Origin: Elusimicrobia bacterium GWB2_63_16
GTDB lineage: Bacteria; Elusimicrobiota; Elusimicrobia; Elusimicrobiales; UBA9959
DNA length: 64,000 nucleotides
NCBI GenBank assembly: GCA_001799715.1
Contig: MGTZ01000002.1
Span: 39,784 to 103,783, forward strand
Direction: 5' to 3'
Position numbers and translations under genes: made by a program. Each line of letters starts with the position of its first letter. Position 1 is the first letter of the stretch. Of the stretch, positions 8,392-17,557 are shown one piece after another. The notes below the pieces were generated by a model. It searched no databases and had not been told where the DNA came from. It was given only the letters and a program-made list of their open reading frames with translations.

Positions 8392-10791
8392 TTAGAACAG
8401 GTTGCCGAGCGTGAAGTAAATGTCCGAGCGCTGCTCGCCGGTCTTGTGGTTGAAACCGTGGCCCCAGTCCAGCCGGATCGGGAAGGCCGGCGTGGTGAAG
8501 CGGATGCCGAAACCCGCGCCGGTCTTGAGGTTCGTGGTGCCGGTGCCGACGCGCGTGCTGATGTCGTCGAAACCGTCCCACGAGTTGCCGATGTCGAAGA
8601 AGAACGCCCACTGCACTATGGTGCGGCGCCGCTCGCGCGCGAGCGGGAACTTGAACTCCACGTTGGCCACGTCGTAGACGCGGCCGCCGTTGAGCGGGCC
8701 GATCTGGCCGTTGTTGGAGTAGCCGCGCACCGTCTCGGCGCCGCCGAGGAAGTAGCGCTCGTACACCGGGACCGACTTGGTGTCGCCGAAGCGGCCCACG
8801 AAGCCGAAGCGGTTGGCGAAGGACAGCACGAAGGGGTAGTCTTCGATGGAGAACAGCTTGAGGTTGTAGCTGTAGGAGAGGGTGGGCTTGTAGTAGTTCA
8901 CGTCGCCCTGCAGCGGGCCGCCGGCGTATTCCACGCCGATGGAGGCCTTGCTGCCGCGCGTGGCGTCCCAGATATTGTCGCGGGTGTCGCGGGAGATCTC
9001 CACGAAGACGGACGAGGTGACGCTGGTGCCCTCCTGCAGCTCGCCGAGGTAGAGGGCGTCCACCTCGCTGATGCGCACCTTCTCGTAGGTGTAGGAGGTG
9101 CTGAGGCGGTACTTGTCCTCCTCGAACCGCGGCCCGAGCGAGATCTTGCCGCCGGTGCGGCGCTCGGTGTAGGCCGAGATGGTGTCGCGGTAGGGCTTGT
9201 AGTGGCGCGTGTTGAAGATGTCGGCGCCCAGCGAGGTCGGGTGGTCCCCGATCCACGGCGTGGTCCAGCTCAGGTAGTAGTCCTGCACGCGCTTGCCGAA
9301 GTTCCACGACAGCGAGGTGCGGTGGGCGCGGCCGAACAGGTTCATGTGGGACAGCGACAGCGTGCCCACGAGACCGTCGGTGGAGGAGATGCCGGCGCCG
9401 GCGGTCAGCATGCCCGGCTTGCCCTCGGCCACGTCGAAGACGAGGTCCACCTTGTCCGGGTCGGCGGTGGGGTTGATGACGGGGCTGACGTCGTCGATAA
9501 AGCCCAGGTTGAAGATCTTTTCCTGGCTGCGGCGGATCTTGGAGGCGCTGAACACGTCGCCTTCCTTCTGCGTTATCTCGCGGCGCAGCACGTAGGACTT
9601 GGTGGCCTTGTTGCCCTCCACGTCGATGTGGTCCACGAAGATCTGGTTGTTCTCGACGATCACGTAGGTGATGTCCGTCTCGCCGGTCTTCTCGTTGAGG
9701 ACCCGCTCGGGGGCGAGCGCGGCTTTCAGGTAGCCCTTGTCGGCGTACTTCTCCTGGATGCCGCGCACGGTCTCCTCGAAGCGCTCCTGATTGAACAGCT
9801 TACCGCGGCGGTAGGCCACGGCGGGCAGCAGCTCGCTGGGCAGGTAGACGGTGTTGCCGGAGAAATAGGTGGCGCCGAATTTCTGCTTTACGCCCTCGGA
9901 GACCGCGATGCGCAGCGTCACGCTGGAGCGGTCCTCGTTGAAGGTGACGGACGACTCGGTGACGCTGAACTCGCCGTAGCCGTTGTTCTTGTAAAAAGCC
10001 TCCAGGGCTTTCAGGTCGGCGTCGAGGTCCTGCGGGGAGTAGATCTTCTTGGGGCGGTTCTTGAGCTTCTTGACGAGCTTCTTGTGCGGGAAGCCGTTAG
10101 CGCCTTCCAGCACCACGGCGGCCATGCGGGCTTTGCGGCCCTCGGTCACGGTTATCGTGACGCGGCAGGAGGACGCCGCGGTGTCGAACTTCACGTCGTA
10201 GTCGGCCCGCGCGTCTATGAAGCCCTTCTCGCGGTACTTGTCGGCGATCTTGATGACGTCCTCGCGCAGCTTCAGGTCGTCGAAGAAATCCTTCTCCTTG
10301 AGGGTCATCTCGTCCTTGACGGCCGTCTTGGACAGGCCCTTGGCGCCGACGACCGTGACCGTCTTGACCACCGGCTTCTCGGAGATGATATAGGTGACGC
10401 GCACCGGCACGGAGGAGCCGGCGGCTTCCGCCAGCTTGGCCGAGACGGCGAGGCCGTGCAGCGGCTCGATATCCACCGAGACCTTTTCCACGCTGCCCAG
10501 CGCCAGGATGGACTCTATGTCCTGCGCCACGAAATCCCTGCGGTAGAGTTTGCCTTTCCTGGCCTTGCCGGCCCGCAGGATCACCTTGGGCTTCAGGTTG
10601 ATAGTGCCTTTCACGGCGGCTTCCGCGGCTTCCCACGGGCCGAGGCCGGAGTCGTCAGAAACTGACGGGGCCGGGGCGGGGGCCGCGTTGTCCGCCGGGC
10701 CGCTCATGCCGGGCAGGTCCTGCGGGGTCTGGGCCGAAAGGGACGAGAAAGGGAGCGCGGTCAAAAGGAGCAGTAACTGGAGTTTTTTCAT
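8392..10791 (-). CDS. bamA: Outer membrane protein assembly factor BamA
   Basis: POTRA repeats and C-terminal barrel with GAETVRGYSNNGQIGPLNGG; ends in F. Confidence 0.95.
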   Translation of the reverse strand: MKKLQLLLLLTALPFSSLSAQTPQDLPGMSGPADNAAPAPAPSVSDDSGLGPWEAAEAAVKGTINLKPKVILRAGKARKGKLYRRDFVAQDIESILALGSVEKVSVDIEPLHGLAVSAKLAEAAGSSVPVRVTYIISEKPVVKTVTVVGAKGLSKTAVKDEMTLKEKDFFDDLKLREDVIKIADKYREKGFIDARADYDVKFDTAASSCRVTITVTEGRKARMAAVVLEGANGFPHKKLVKKLKNRPKKIYSPQDLDADLKALEAFYKNNGYGEFSVTESSVTFNEDRSSVTLRIAVSEGVKQKFGATYFSGNTVYLPSELLPAVAYRRGKLFNQERFEETVRGIQEKYADKGYLKAALAPERVLNEKTGETDITYVIVENNQIFVDHIDVEGNKATKSYVLRREITQKEGDVFSASKIRRSQEKIFNLGFIDDVSPVINPTADPDKVDLVFDVAEGKPGMLTAGAGISSTDGLVGTLSLSHMNLFGRAHRTSLSWNFGKRVQDYYLSWTTPWIGDHPTSLGADIFNTRHYKPYRDTISAYTERRTGGKISLGPRFEEDKYRLSTSYTYEKVRISEVDALYLGELQEGTSVTSSVFVEISRDTRDNIWDATRGSKASIGVEYAGGPLQGDVNYYKPTLSYSYNLKLFSIEDYPFVLSFANRFGFVGRFGDTKSVPVYERYFLGGAETVRGYSNNGQIGPLNGGRVYDVANVEFKFPLARERRRTIVQWAFFFDIGNSWDGFDDISTRVGTGTTNLKTGAGFGIRFTTPAFPIRLDWGHGFNHKTGEQRSDIYFTLGNLF

Positions 10792-10996
10792 ATATAAATA
10801 AAAATACGCTGCGCGGGCGGGGCGTTGCGGCCGGCGTACGCGCGTTATCCTGTATCTTACTATTTTTACCCGCGCTTATAAATCCGCCTTTTCCGTTTTT
10901 TATGCTAGAATTAGCGGAGTTTAACGAGGGCAGCCGTAATAATACGGCGCAGGGGCGCCGGCGGTTGCGTCCCGACCCCGGGCCAACGGAGAAAAA

Positions 10997-12295
10997 ATGA
11001 AAAAAGTATACATCCTCGACACCAACGTGCTGATACACGATCCTCTTTCCTTCACCAAGTTCGAAGACAATACCGTGGTGGTCCCGATCTCCGTCATAGA
11101 GGAGCTGGATAACTTCAAGCATACCGCGGACGAGCGCGGCAAGAGCGCCCGTATCGTTTCGCGCAAACTCGACGAGTTCCGCATGAAAGGCAAACTGAAC
11201 GCCGGCGTGAAGACCGAGGCCGGCGGCACCCTGATCGTGGACCTGGACCACGTGCAGGTGCTCCCCAAGGAGTTCAAGCTCCTCGAGATGGACAACCGCA
11301 TTCTCAACACCGCCTACTGGTACGAGCAGAAGAAGCACAGCGCCATCCTGGTGACCAAGGACATCAACCTCCGCCTGAAGGCCGAGGCCGTGGGTCTGAC
11401 CACCGAGGATTACGAGGCCGGCAAGGTTAACGTGGACGAGCTGTACCCCGGCCTGGTGGCGCTCGACTTCCCCTCCGCCTCCGTGGACAAGTTCTACAAG
11501 GACCACGAGCTGAAGAGCCCCGAGGAGCTTTCCCCCAACGAGTTCGTAGTGATCCATTCCAAAGAGGACCCCAAGAAGTCCGCGCTGGGCCGCGTGGACC
11601 CGAACGACCCTACCAAGATCCGCGCCCTCAACCCCGAGCCTTCCCCGTGGGGCATCCGCCCGCTCAACAAGGAGCAGCGCTGCGCCATGGAGCTGCTGCT
11701 GGACGATTCCGTCAAGCTCGTCACGCTGCTCGGCGCCGCCGGTACCGGCAAGACGCTGATGACGCTGGTCTGCGGCCTGCAGAAGGCCGTCGAGGAAAGC
11801 GTCTACCGCAAGCTGATCATCTGCCGCCCGATCGTGCCCGTCGGCAAGGACATCGGCTTCATCCCCGGCACCAAGGAAGAGAAGCTTTCCACCTGGATGG
11901 GGGCCATCTACGACAATCTGGAATACGTGATGGACAAGCGCCACCAGGAGAGCGCGATAGAGAAGTTCGAGTACCTGCTGCAGAACGAGAAGATAGAGAT
12001 CGCCTCGGTGACGCATATCCGCGGCCGCTCGCTGCCCAAGCAGTACATGATCGTCGACGACGCGCAGAACCTGACGCCGCACGAGATCAAGACCATCCTG
12101 TCGCGAGCCGGCGAGGGCACCAAGGTGGTCGTGACCGGCGACCCGTACCAGATAGACAACCCCTACCTGGACATCGCCTCCAACGGCCTCACGTACATCG
12201 TCGACCGCATGCGCGGCCAGAAGATCTACGGGCACCTGACGTTCACCAAGACCGAGCGCAGCCCGCTGGCGGCGCTGGTGGCTGAGCTGCTGTAG
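10997..12295 (+). CDS. PIN domain-PhoH family ATPase/ribonuclease
   Basis: YILDTNVLIHDPLSFTKFEDNTVVVPISVIEELDNFK (PIN) and LLGAAGTGKT...FIPGTKEEKLSTWM...DDAQNLTPHEIKTILSRAGEGTKVVVTGDPYQID (PhoH). Confidence 0.93.
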   Translation: MKKVYILDTNVLIHDPLSFTKFEDNTVVVPISVIEELDNFKHTADERGKSARIVSRKLDEFRMKGKLNAGVKTEAGGTLIVDLDHVQVLPKEFKLLEMDNRILNTAYWYEQKKHSAILVTKDINLRLKAEAVGLTTEDYEAGKVNVDELYPGLVALDFPSASVDKFYKDHELKSPEELSPNEFVVIHSKEDPKKSALGRVDPNDPTKIRALNPEPSPWGIRPLNKEQRCAMELLLDDSVKLVTLLGAAGTGKTLMTLVCGLQKAVEESVYRKLIICRPIVPVGKDIGFIPGTKEEKLSTWMGAIYDNLEYVMDKRHQESAIEKFEYLLQNEKIEIASVTHIRGRSLPKQYMIVDDAQNLTPHEIKTILSRAGEGTKVVVTGDPYQIDNPYLDIASNGLTYIVDRMRGQKIYGHLTFTKTERSPLAALVAELL

Positions 12296-12305
12296 GCGGG
12301 AGACC

Positions 12306-12349
12306 GCAAAAGAAAGGGCCGGCGGCGTCGCCGGCCTTTTTCTTTTTTG
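12306..12349 (+). terminator. Rho-independent terminator after phoH
   Basis: GGCCGGCG..CGCCGGCC stem followed by TTTTTCTTTTTT. Confidence 0.85.
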
Positions 12350-12501
12350 CGCCGCGGCGGGCCGGCCGCGGCGGTTTTGCGGTCTGGGCCGTAAGGCCCA
12401 GCCGCGTCTGGGCCTTTAGACCCTCGGCAGCCCGCGCGAATATATTACACTATAACTGTGCGACTGTCGGTAAATCCAAAGAACAGATAAGGAACCGCAA
12501 C

Positions 12502-13077
12502 ATGATGAAAAAAATGTTCAGATTAGCGGCCATGCTGGCCCTGCTGGTGAATTCCGCCCCTATTTTCGCCGCCGAGACCGCGGTTAAAACCGCCCCCGCG
12601 CCCGTCGCGCTCGGCGAACTGCTCAGCGGCTCGCTCTCCGGCCTGGCCGTCCTGCCCGCCCCCGAGGAGATAAAGATCCCCGAGGCCCTGCCCGTCAGGC
12701 AAGACAAGGCCGCCGGCATGGCGCCCAAGCCCGGCAAGGATTTCACCCCGGTGGTGCAGGACAAGGCCCGCATCAAGGCCATCATGCAGCTGGTCTCCGA
12801 CATCTATAACGGCAAGCCGCTGCCCTATTCCCAGGACGGCACCACCTTCAAAAACAAGGAAGGCAAACTGCCCGCCCAGCCCGCCGGCTTCTACAAAGAG
12901 TACACGCTGCTCACCGGCAGCGCCCCGCACACCGTCACGATAGGCGGGACCACCTACCAGGTAGCCCCTGACCTGAGCGCGCGCGGTTCCGAGCGCGTGA
13001 TCATCGGCGGCGGCGAGAAGATCTATTATACGCCCGACCATTACGCCAACTTCATACTGCTGACGGTAGTGTACTGA
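12502..13077 (+). CDS. Secreted guanyl-specific ribonuclease (barnase/RNase Sa-like, RNase N1/T1 family)
   Basis: Signal peptide; FKNKEGKLPAQPAGFYKEYTL ... RGSERVIIGGGEKIYYTPDHYANF contains the Glu/Arg/His active-site motifs. Confidence 0.85.
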   Translation: MMKKMFRLAAMLALLVNSAPIFAAETAVKTAPAPVALGELLSGSLSGLAVLPAPEEIKIPEALPVRQDKAAGMAPKPGKDFTPVVQDKARIKAIMQLVSDIYNGKPLPYSQDGTTFKNKEGKLPAQPAGFYKEYTLLTGSAPHTVTIGGTTYQVAPDLSARGSERVIIGGGEKIYYTPDHYANFILLTVVY

Positions 13078-13079
13078 CG

Positions 13080-13469
13080 GTGGCCCAGCCCGGGGAAGAA
13101 GGACTTTTCCTGGACCTGAGGGCTTCAGGCGCGGCGGAGGGGATCGCAACACGGTTCCCTCCGCCGGCTTATTTCACAGCCTTCATAGACGGCGAAAAAG
13201 CCCGCGACAAGGCCGGGCTGATGGAGCAGATCGGGCCGGCTTTCAGATTTCCCTCCTATTTCGGCAAGAACTGGGACGCGCTGCTGGACTGCCTGCGCTC
13301 CCTGCCCGACTCCGTGCCGGCCCGCGGTTACGTGCTGGCGGTGCGCAATTCTTCTTCTTTCCTCCTCCTGTCCGCCAAGGACAAGGAGGACTTCGCCGAT
13401 ATCGCCGGCGAGGCGCGGGCCTTCCTCAGGGAAAAATACAGCGCGAACCTCGTTGTCGCCCTTCTTTGA
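13080..13469 (+). CDS. Barstar-family ribonuclease inhibitor
   Basis: FRFPSYFGKNWDALLDCLRSLPDSVPARGYVLAVRNSSSFLL is barstar-like; GTG start 3 bp after the RNase stop. Confidence 0.85.
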   Translation: MAQPGEEGLFLDLRASGAAEGIATRFPPPAYFTAFIDGEKARDKAGLMEQIGPAFRFPSYFGKNWDALLDCLRSLPDSVPARGYVLAVRNSSSFLLLSAKDKEDFADIAGEARAFLREKYSANLVVALL

Positions 13470-13506
13470 CCCCTTAAGGGTGCCGCCAGGACCTCCCCGG
13501 CACCCC

Positions 13507-13549
13507 TTGAAATCCTTAATATTATCTGTTAGACTATAAACGCTATAAT
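13507..13549 (+). promoter_or_regulatory. Candidate sigma70-type promoter(s) upstream of the 13.6-kb ORF
   Basis: TTGAAA(13507)-17 bp-TAGACT(13530); also TATAAT at 13544. Confidence 0.4.
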
Positions 13550-13623
13550 AGTCACTATATAGCGAGTGCCCGGGCTGCGTTTCTGACGGCACCTTTTCCG
13601 GCGTTTCAGCGGGCGGAGTACCT

Positions 13624-14322
13624 ATGAAAACCAAGGAAATAACTTTAAAACTCAAGTTCAACCGGCATCAGGCGACGGCCCTGCTGGCGGTTTTTTTTCT
13701 GGCCTGGCATCCGGCTTTCCTGGGCTCTGAAACCCTTACCCTTACCACCTATTACCCCGCCCCGTACGGCGGTTACGTCAGCCTGCTGACCACTCAGCAG
13801 ACCCTGCTGGCCCGGGACAGCGGCAATGTCGGCATACGAACAGGAGCGGTTCTGCCCAGGCGGCCGTTGGATGTCGGTGGCGAAATTGTGGCGACAAACA
13901 GGATCACCATGGCCCAAGATATGGGTACCGCCAGCCGGACCTGGCATTTAGATAATTCCGCCGGCACGTTCAGGATATTCGATCAGCCTAACATTAGCAC
14001 CGTGGGGACCGAACGCTTTACCATAAACAGCCTGGGTAATGCGAATCACGGCGGCAACCTCAACATGTCCAGAAACGGCGCCGCGATAACCGGCACGAAC
14101 ATGTCAATATCCGGCCTCTGCTACTGGCGGGCCATGAGCGGTTCCGGCTGGTCCTATTGCGCGGCGGGAGAGAACCTGGTCAGTACCAATTTCTCCACCT
14201 GGACCTCGGAATGGACCTGCATAGGTCGCGGTTTGGCGAACTCTCCCACCGCCACGATGTGCGCCCAGGGTGTCAAGACTACCGGGGTCAGCGGCAGCAT
14301 GCTGTGCTGCCGCATCCAGTGA
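13624..14322 (+). CDS. Secreted protein with LTLTTYYPAPYGGY motif, C-terminal Cys-rich region
   Basis: N-terminal signal/TM segment, ETLTLTTYYPAPYGGYVSLLTTQQTLLARDSGNVGI, C-terminal MLCCRIQ. Confidence 0.6.
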   Translation: MKTKEITLKLKFNRHQATALLAVFFLAWHPAFLGSETLTLTTYYPAPYGGYVSLLTTQQTLLARDSGNVGIRTGAVLPRRPLDVGGEIVATNRITMAQDMGTASRTWHLDNSAGTFRIFDQPNISTVGTERFTINSLGNANHGGNLNMSRNGAAITGTNMSISGLCYWRAMSGSGWSYCAAGENLVSTNFSTWTSEWTCIGRGLANSPTATMCAQGVKTTGVSGSMLCCRIQ

Positions 14323-14381
14323 CGGGGCGGAGCGCCGCCGGGAAAAGGGCCGAAGTTCTTCAGAAGGGGATGCGGCGAGTG

Positions 14382-14813
14382 ATGATAATTCCAATAGACC
14401 CTAAAAAATATTCTTTACCAACGATAAGGTACGCGGCTTACGCGCTGAGCGGCGGAAATCATGTCCTGCTGGCGTTAAAAAAAGGCAAGGTAGAGGCGGC
14501 TTTCTCCCCGAAAGCCGGCGGCTCGGCTGCCGGCCTGAAGAAGCTTTTCCTGAGGGAGCTGGAGGACGAAAAGTTCCGGGAACGGCTCTTCGCGGAGAAT
14601 AGCGAACTCCATTATTGGATGATCAAGCGGGCCATCAATTACGTGCCCGCGGAGAACAAGCCCAGGGAAGAGTTCGGGCTCACCCCGGACCAGGAGAAGG
14701 AACTGGAGCAGCTAATCGCCCAGGTGGAAAGCGAAATCAAGCTGGGCAAGGACGATCCCAAAGGGATAACCAAGACCTGGGAACAGAAATATGGCAAGAA
14801 AGCCCGCCGTTAA
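14382..14813 (+). CDS. HxsD-like small accessory protein (first copy)
   Basis: PKKYSLPTIRYAAYALSGGNHVLLALKKGKVEAAFSPKAGG resembles the HxsD-like protein at 16242 (YSEEALGLAANVAGNARVALKKGRGGLAVEVEAG); overlaps the HxsB-like gene. Confidence 0.5.
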   Translation: MIIPIDPKKYSLPTIRYAAYALSGGNHVLLALKKGKVEAAFSPKAGGSAAGLKKLFLRELEDEKFRERLFAENSELHYWMIKRAINYVPAENKPREEFGLTPDQEKELEQLIAQVESEIKLGKDDPKGITKTWEQKYGKKARR

Positions 14814-16245
14814 AACAGCAGAGGCCCCGGATTTCCGGTTCAGACGGCTCGACGGCGGGTTCCTGGTCACCAACGATTTCGGCGGCCACGCCTTCCTGTC
14901 AAATTCCGATTTTTCGCGGTATTCCACCGGCCGGCTGGCCCCTGGGAGCAAGGTCTATGACGGCCTGGCCGCCGGAGGTTTCGTCAAGGACCGGCTGAAC
15001 TTCGAAAGCCTGTTCGGCAACTGGCGGTCGCGCAATGAATCCGTTTTTTACGGCACCGGCCTGCACATCTTCGTGCTCACCCTGAGGTGCAACCACAAGT
15101 GCGCTTACTGCCAGTCCTCTGTCGCCGGCGAAAAGGCCGAGAATCTGGACATGTCCCTGCCGATAGCCAAAAAGTCCGTGGACCTGGCTTTCCAGAGCCC
15201 AAGGAGCGCTATCACCATAGAGTTCCAGGGCGGCGAACCCCTGGCCAACTGGGACGTGCTGAGCGGGACGATAAAATACGCCAGGCTCAAGGAGAAGCGG
15301 ACCGGCAAGAAGCTGACGCTGGCGCTGGTCTCCAATTTCAGCCTGATGGACGAGGCTAAGGCCGCCTTCCTGCTCGAGAACGAGGTTTCCATCTGCACCT
15401 CCCTCGACGGCCCGGAAGCCCTTCACAACGCCAACAGGACTTACGCCGGCGGCAATTCCCACAAGCAGACCGTCAAATGGCTGAAGCACTTCAATGCCAG
15501 CCACGATTCGCAGTACGGCCTGAAATACCGGGTCTTCAAACCCAGCGCGCTGCTGACGGTCTCGAAACGGACCCTCGGCCGTGGCAGGGAAGTGGTGGAC
15601 GAGTATATCGGGCGCGGGCTGGAAGAGATCTTCCTCCGGCCGCTGGCCCCGATAGGCTACGCCAAGAAGCACTGGGGCGCGATAGGCTACACGCCCGAGG
15701 AATTTCTGAAGTTCTACAAAGAGGCGCTGCGCTACATCCTGCGCAAGAACCACGCGGGGGTGAAGATCAGGGAGAAGTTCGCCGTCCTGCTCCTCTCCAA
15801 AATTTTGAAGTCCAGGGATTCCGGCTATCTGGACATGCGCTGCCCCTGCGGGGCCTCCACCGGGCAGCTGGCCTACAACTATAACGGCGACGTCTACACC
15901 TGCGACGAAGCGCGCATGGTAGGCTGGGGCGGGGACGACATCTTCAAGGCGGGAACGGTCAGGGATAAATACGAGGACATAATTTCCTCCCCCACTACAA
16001 AGACAGTTTGCGCCGCCTCCAATCTCGAATCGCAGCCGCTCTGTCACAGGTGCGCCTACCGGCCCTACTGTGGGGTCTGCCCTGTAGTGAATTACGAGGC
16101 GCAGAACAGCATCTGGGGCCAGATGCCCGCCAATTACAGGTGCCGGCTGCTGACGGGGCTCTTCGACTTTCTGTTCGGTCTGCTGCGGGACGCGAAGAGC
16201 CGGTCCGTACTTGAAACGTGGGTGAACGCTGGAGCGAGCCGATGA
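14791..16245 (+). CDS. hxsB: His-Xaa-Ser system radical SAM/SPASM maturase HxsB-like
   Basis: FRFRRLDGGFLVTNDFGGHAFLS N-terminal region, CNHKCAYC rSAM motif, EFQGGEPLANW, C-terminal SPASM cysteines; adjacent to HxsD-like and HXS repeat ORFs. Confidence 0.8.
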   Translation: MARKPAVKTAEAPDFRFRRLDGGFLVTNDFGGHAFLSNSDFSRYSTGRLAPGSKVYDGLAAGGFVKDRLNFESLFGNWRSRNESVFYGTGLHIFVLTLRCNHKCAYCQSSVAGEKAENLDMSLPIAKKSVDLAFQSPRSAITIEFQGGEPLANWDVLSGTIKYARLKEKRTGKKLTLALVSNFSLMDEAKAAFLLENEVSICTSLDGPEALHNANRTYAGGNSHKQTVKWLKHFNASHDSQYGLKYRVFKPSALLTVSKRTLGRGREVVDEYIGRGLEEIFLRPLAPIGYAKKHWGAIGYTPEEFLKFYKEALRYILRKNHAGVKIREKFAVLLLSKILKSRDSGYLDMRCPCGASTGQLAYNYNGDVYTCDEARMVGWGGDDIFKAGTVRDKYEDIISSPTTKTVCAASNLESQPLCHRCAYRPYCGVCPVVNYEAQNSIWGQMPANYRCRLLTGLFDFLFGLLRDAKSRSVLETWVNAGASR

Positions 16246-16529
16246 AAAAAGAATTTAAAGTCGATCTGGCGCTGTATTCCGAGGAAGCCCTCGGCCTGGC
16301 CGCCAACGTGGCCGGGAACGCGCGCGTGGCGCTGAAGAAAGGCCGCGGGGGGCTGGCGGTAGAAGTCGAGGCGGGGGAGCCCGAGGCCGCCTTCCGGGAC
16401 TTCATGAACGAGGCGCTGAACCAGCAGTGCAGAATAGACCTGGTGAAGAAGAACTTTAAAACGTCCCAGCTTATACTCGCCAATGCTCTGGTCTCGGCTC
16501 TGGGACAGAAGAACTCTAGGGAGGGGTGA
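16242..16529 (+). CDS. hxsD: His-Xaa-Ser system protein HxsD-like
   Basis: Small protein ending FRDFMNEALNQQCRIDLVKKNFKTSQLILANAL; ATGA overlap with hxsB. Confidence 0.7.
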   Translation: MKKEFKVDLALYSEEALGLAANVAGNARVALKKGRGGLAVEVEAGEPEAAFRDFMNEALNQQCRIDLVKKNFKTSQLILANALVSALGQKNSREG

Positions 16530-17548
16530 TGAGAAAGTACCTTATTCTGTTCGTTATCGGCAGCCTCGCGCTGGTCCTGTACCTGCGCAACAGGGATACC
16601 GCCGTCAAGACCGATCTTCTGCCCGTCCCCGTCCAGGAAACGGGCCTGCCTGCCGGCGTGGCGCTGCCGCCCGATGCCGGCAAGATCCAGCCTGTAGAGG
16701 CCTCCCTGTCAACTGACTCGCAGCTCCCGCCAACGCCGCCTGCGCCCATGCCGCCGGCCCCGAATCTGCTTATAAATTCCCCCGCGGACACCTGCGCGAG
16801 GGAGACCAAGGTGAAGGACGTTCTAGCCGGCCACGAAAAGACCTGGGGCTACCTGAGCAAGGACAAACTTAAGAGTTACGCCGTGCTGCAGTCGGTGGGG
16901 GAGCAGGGGATAAAGGACCTCTCCGCCCTGGTGGGCAAGTACCAGGCCTGCGTGTCTCTGGCGCGCGACAAGGACCTGTGCGGCAGCCTGCCCAAGGTGG
17001 ACGGCAAGGTGGACTACGAGATGAACAGGTCCTGCCTTGAAACCCTCTACCCCGTGGGCTTCTCCGGCTACACGATGAACAAGTCCGCCTACCTGTATTG
17101 CTCCGGCTATTTCAAGAATAACCTCAAGGGCGCCAGCGAGTTCACGTCGGAAGGAAACTTCTGCGGCATAGCCAGGGAGGGCCTGCCCACCCTGTCCGCC
17201 AAGTTCTGCGGCAGCGTGCCCGCCGGGGTCAGGGCGACCTGCCTTGGTTCCTTCCCCAAGGACCCCGCGGGCTGCAAGAACGAGGTCTGTTCTTTGATCT
17301 GGAGCGTGCGTGTTGCCGTCGAGAACAACGCCCCCGGTATGCTGGGCCCGGACATGGGTTCGCTCGCCGCGGTCCTGCTGGACAAGAAAGAGGACTCCTG
17401 CCGGCAGCTTGGCGATATGGTGGTTCAGCAATACTGTTCGGTGAAGTACCGGATCGAAACGAAGGTCCAGGAGCTGGAGATAAACAAGAATCAGGAGCAG
17501 CTTAACAAGCAGATGCGGTCCGGCCGGGAAATCAAGTCCGAGGATTGA
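16529..17548 (+). CDS. Membrane-anchored Cys-rich protein, unknown family (paralog A)
   Basis: N-terminal TM, KTWGYLSKDKLKSYAVLQSVGEQGIKDLSALVGKYQACVSLARDKDLCG; paralogous to ORF 17884. Confidence 0.75.
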   Translation: MRKYLILFVIGSLALVLYLRNRDTAVKTDLLPVPVQETGLPAGVALPPDAGKIQPVEASLSTDSQLPPTPPAPMPPAPNLLINSPADTCARETKVKDVLAGHEKTWGYLSKDKLKSYAVLQSVGEQGIKDLSALVGKYQACVSLARDKDLCGSLPKVDGKVDYEMNRSCLETLYPVGFSGYTMNKSAYLYCSGYFKNNLKGASEFTSEGNFCGIAREGLPTLSAKFCGSVPAGVRATCLGSFPKDPAGCKNEVCSLIWSVRVAVENNAPGMLGPDMGSLAAVLLDKKEDSCRQLGDMVVQQYCSVKYRIETKVQELEINKNQEQLNKQMRSGREIKSED

Positions 17549-17557
17549 AGAGGTCTT

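Noticed and set aside
7829-9307. 492-aa minus-strand ORF overlapping bamA/ompH
   Set aside because: Out-of-frame read-through of bamA into ompH with Arg/His/Pro-rich low-complexity translation.
8362-10665. 767-aa plus-strand ORF
   Set aside because: Antisense to bamA; composition (VEVLRGVDLLGAV, repeated VHVAL, AGAGG) is typical of a GC-rich shadow frame and matches no family.
10655-12235. 526-aa minus-strand ORF
   Set aside because: Antisense to phoH and bridges the bamA end; no recognisable domain.
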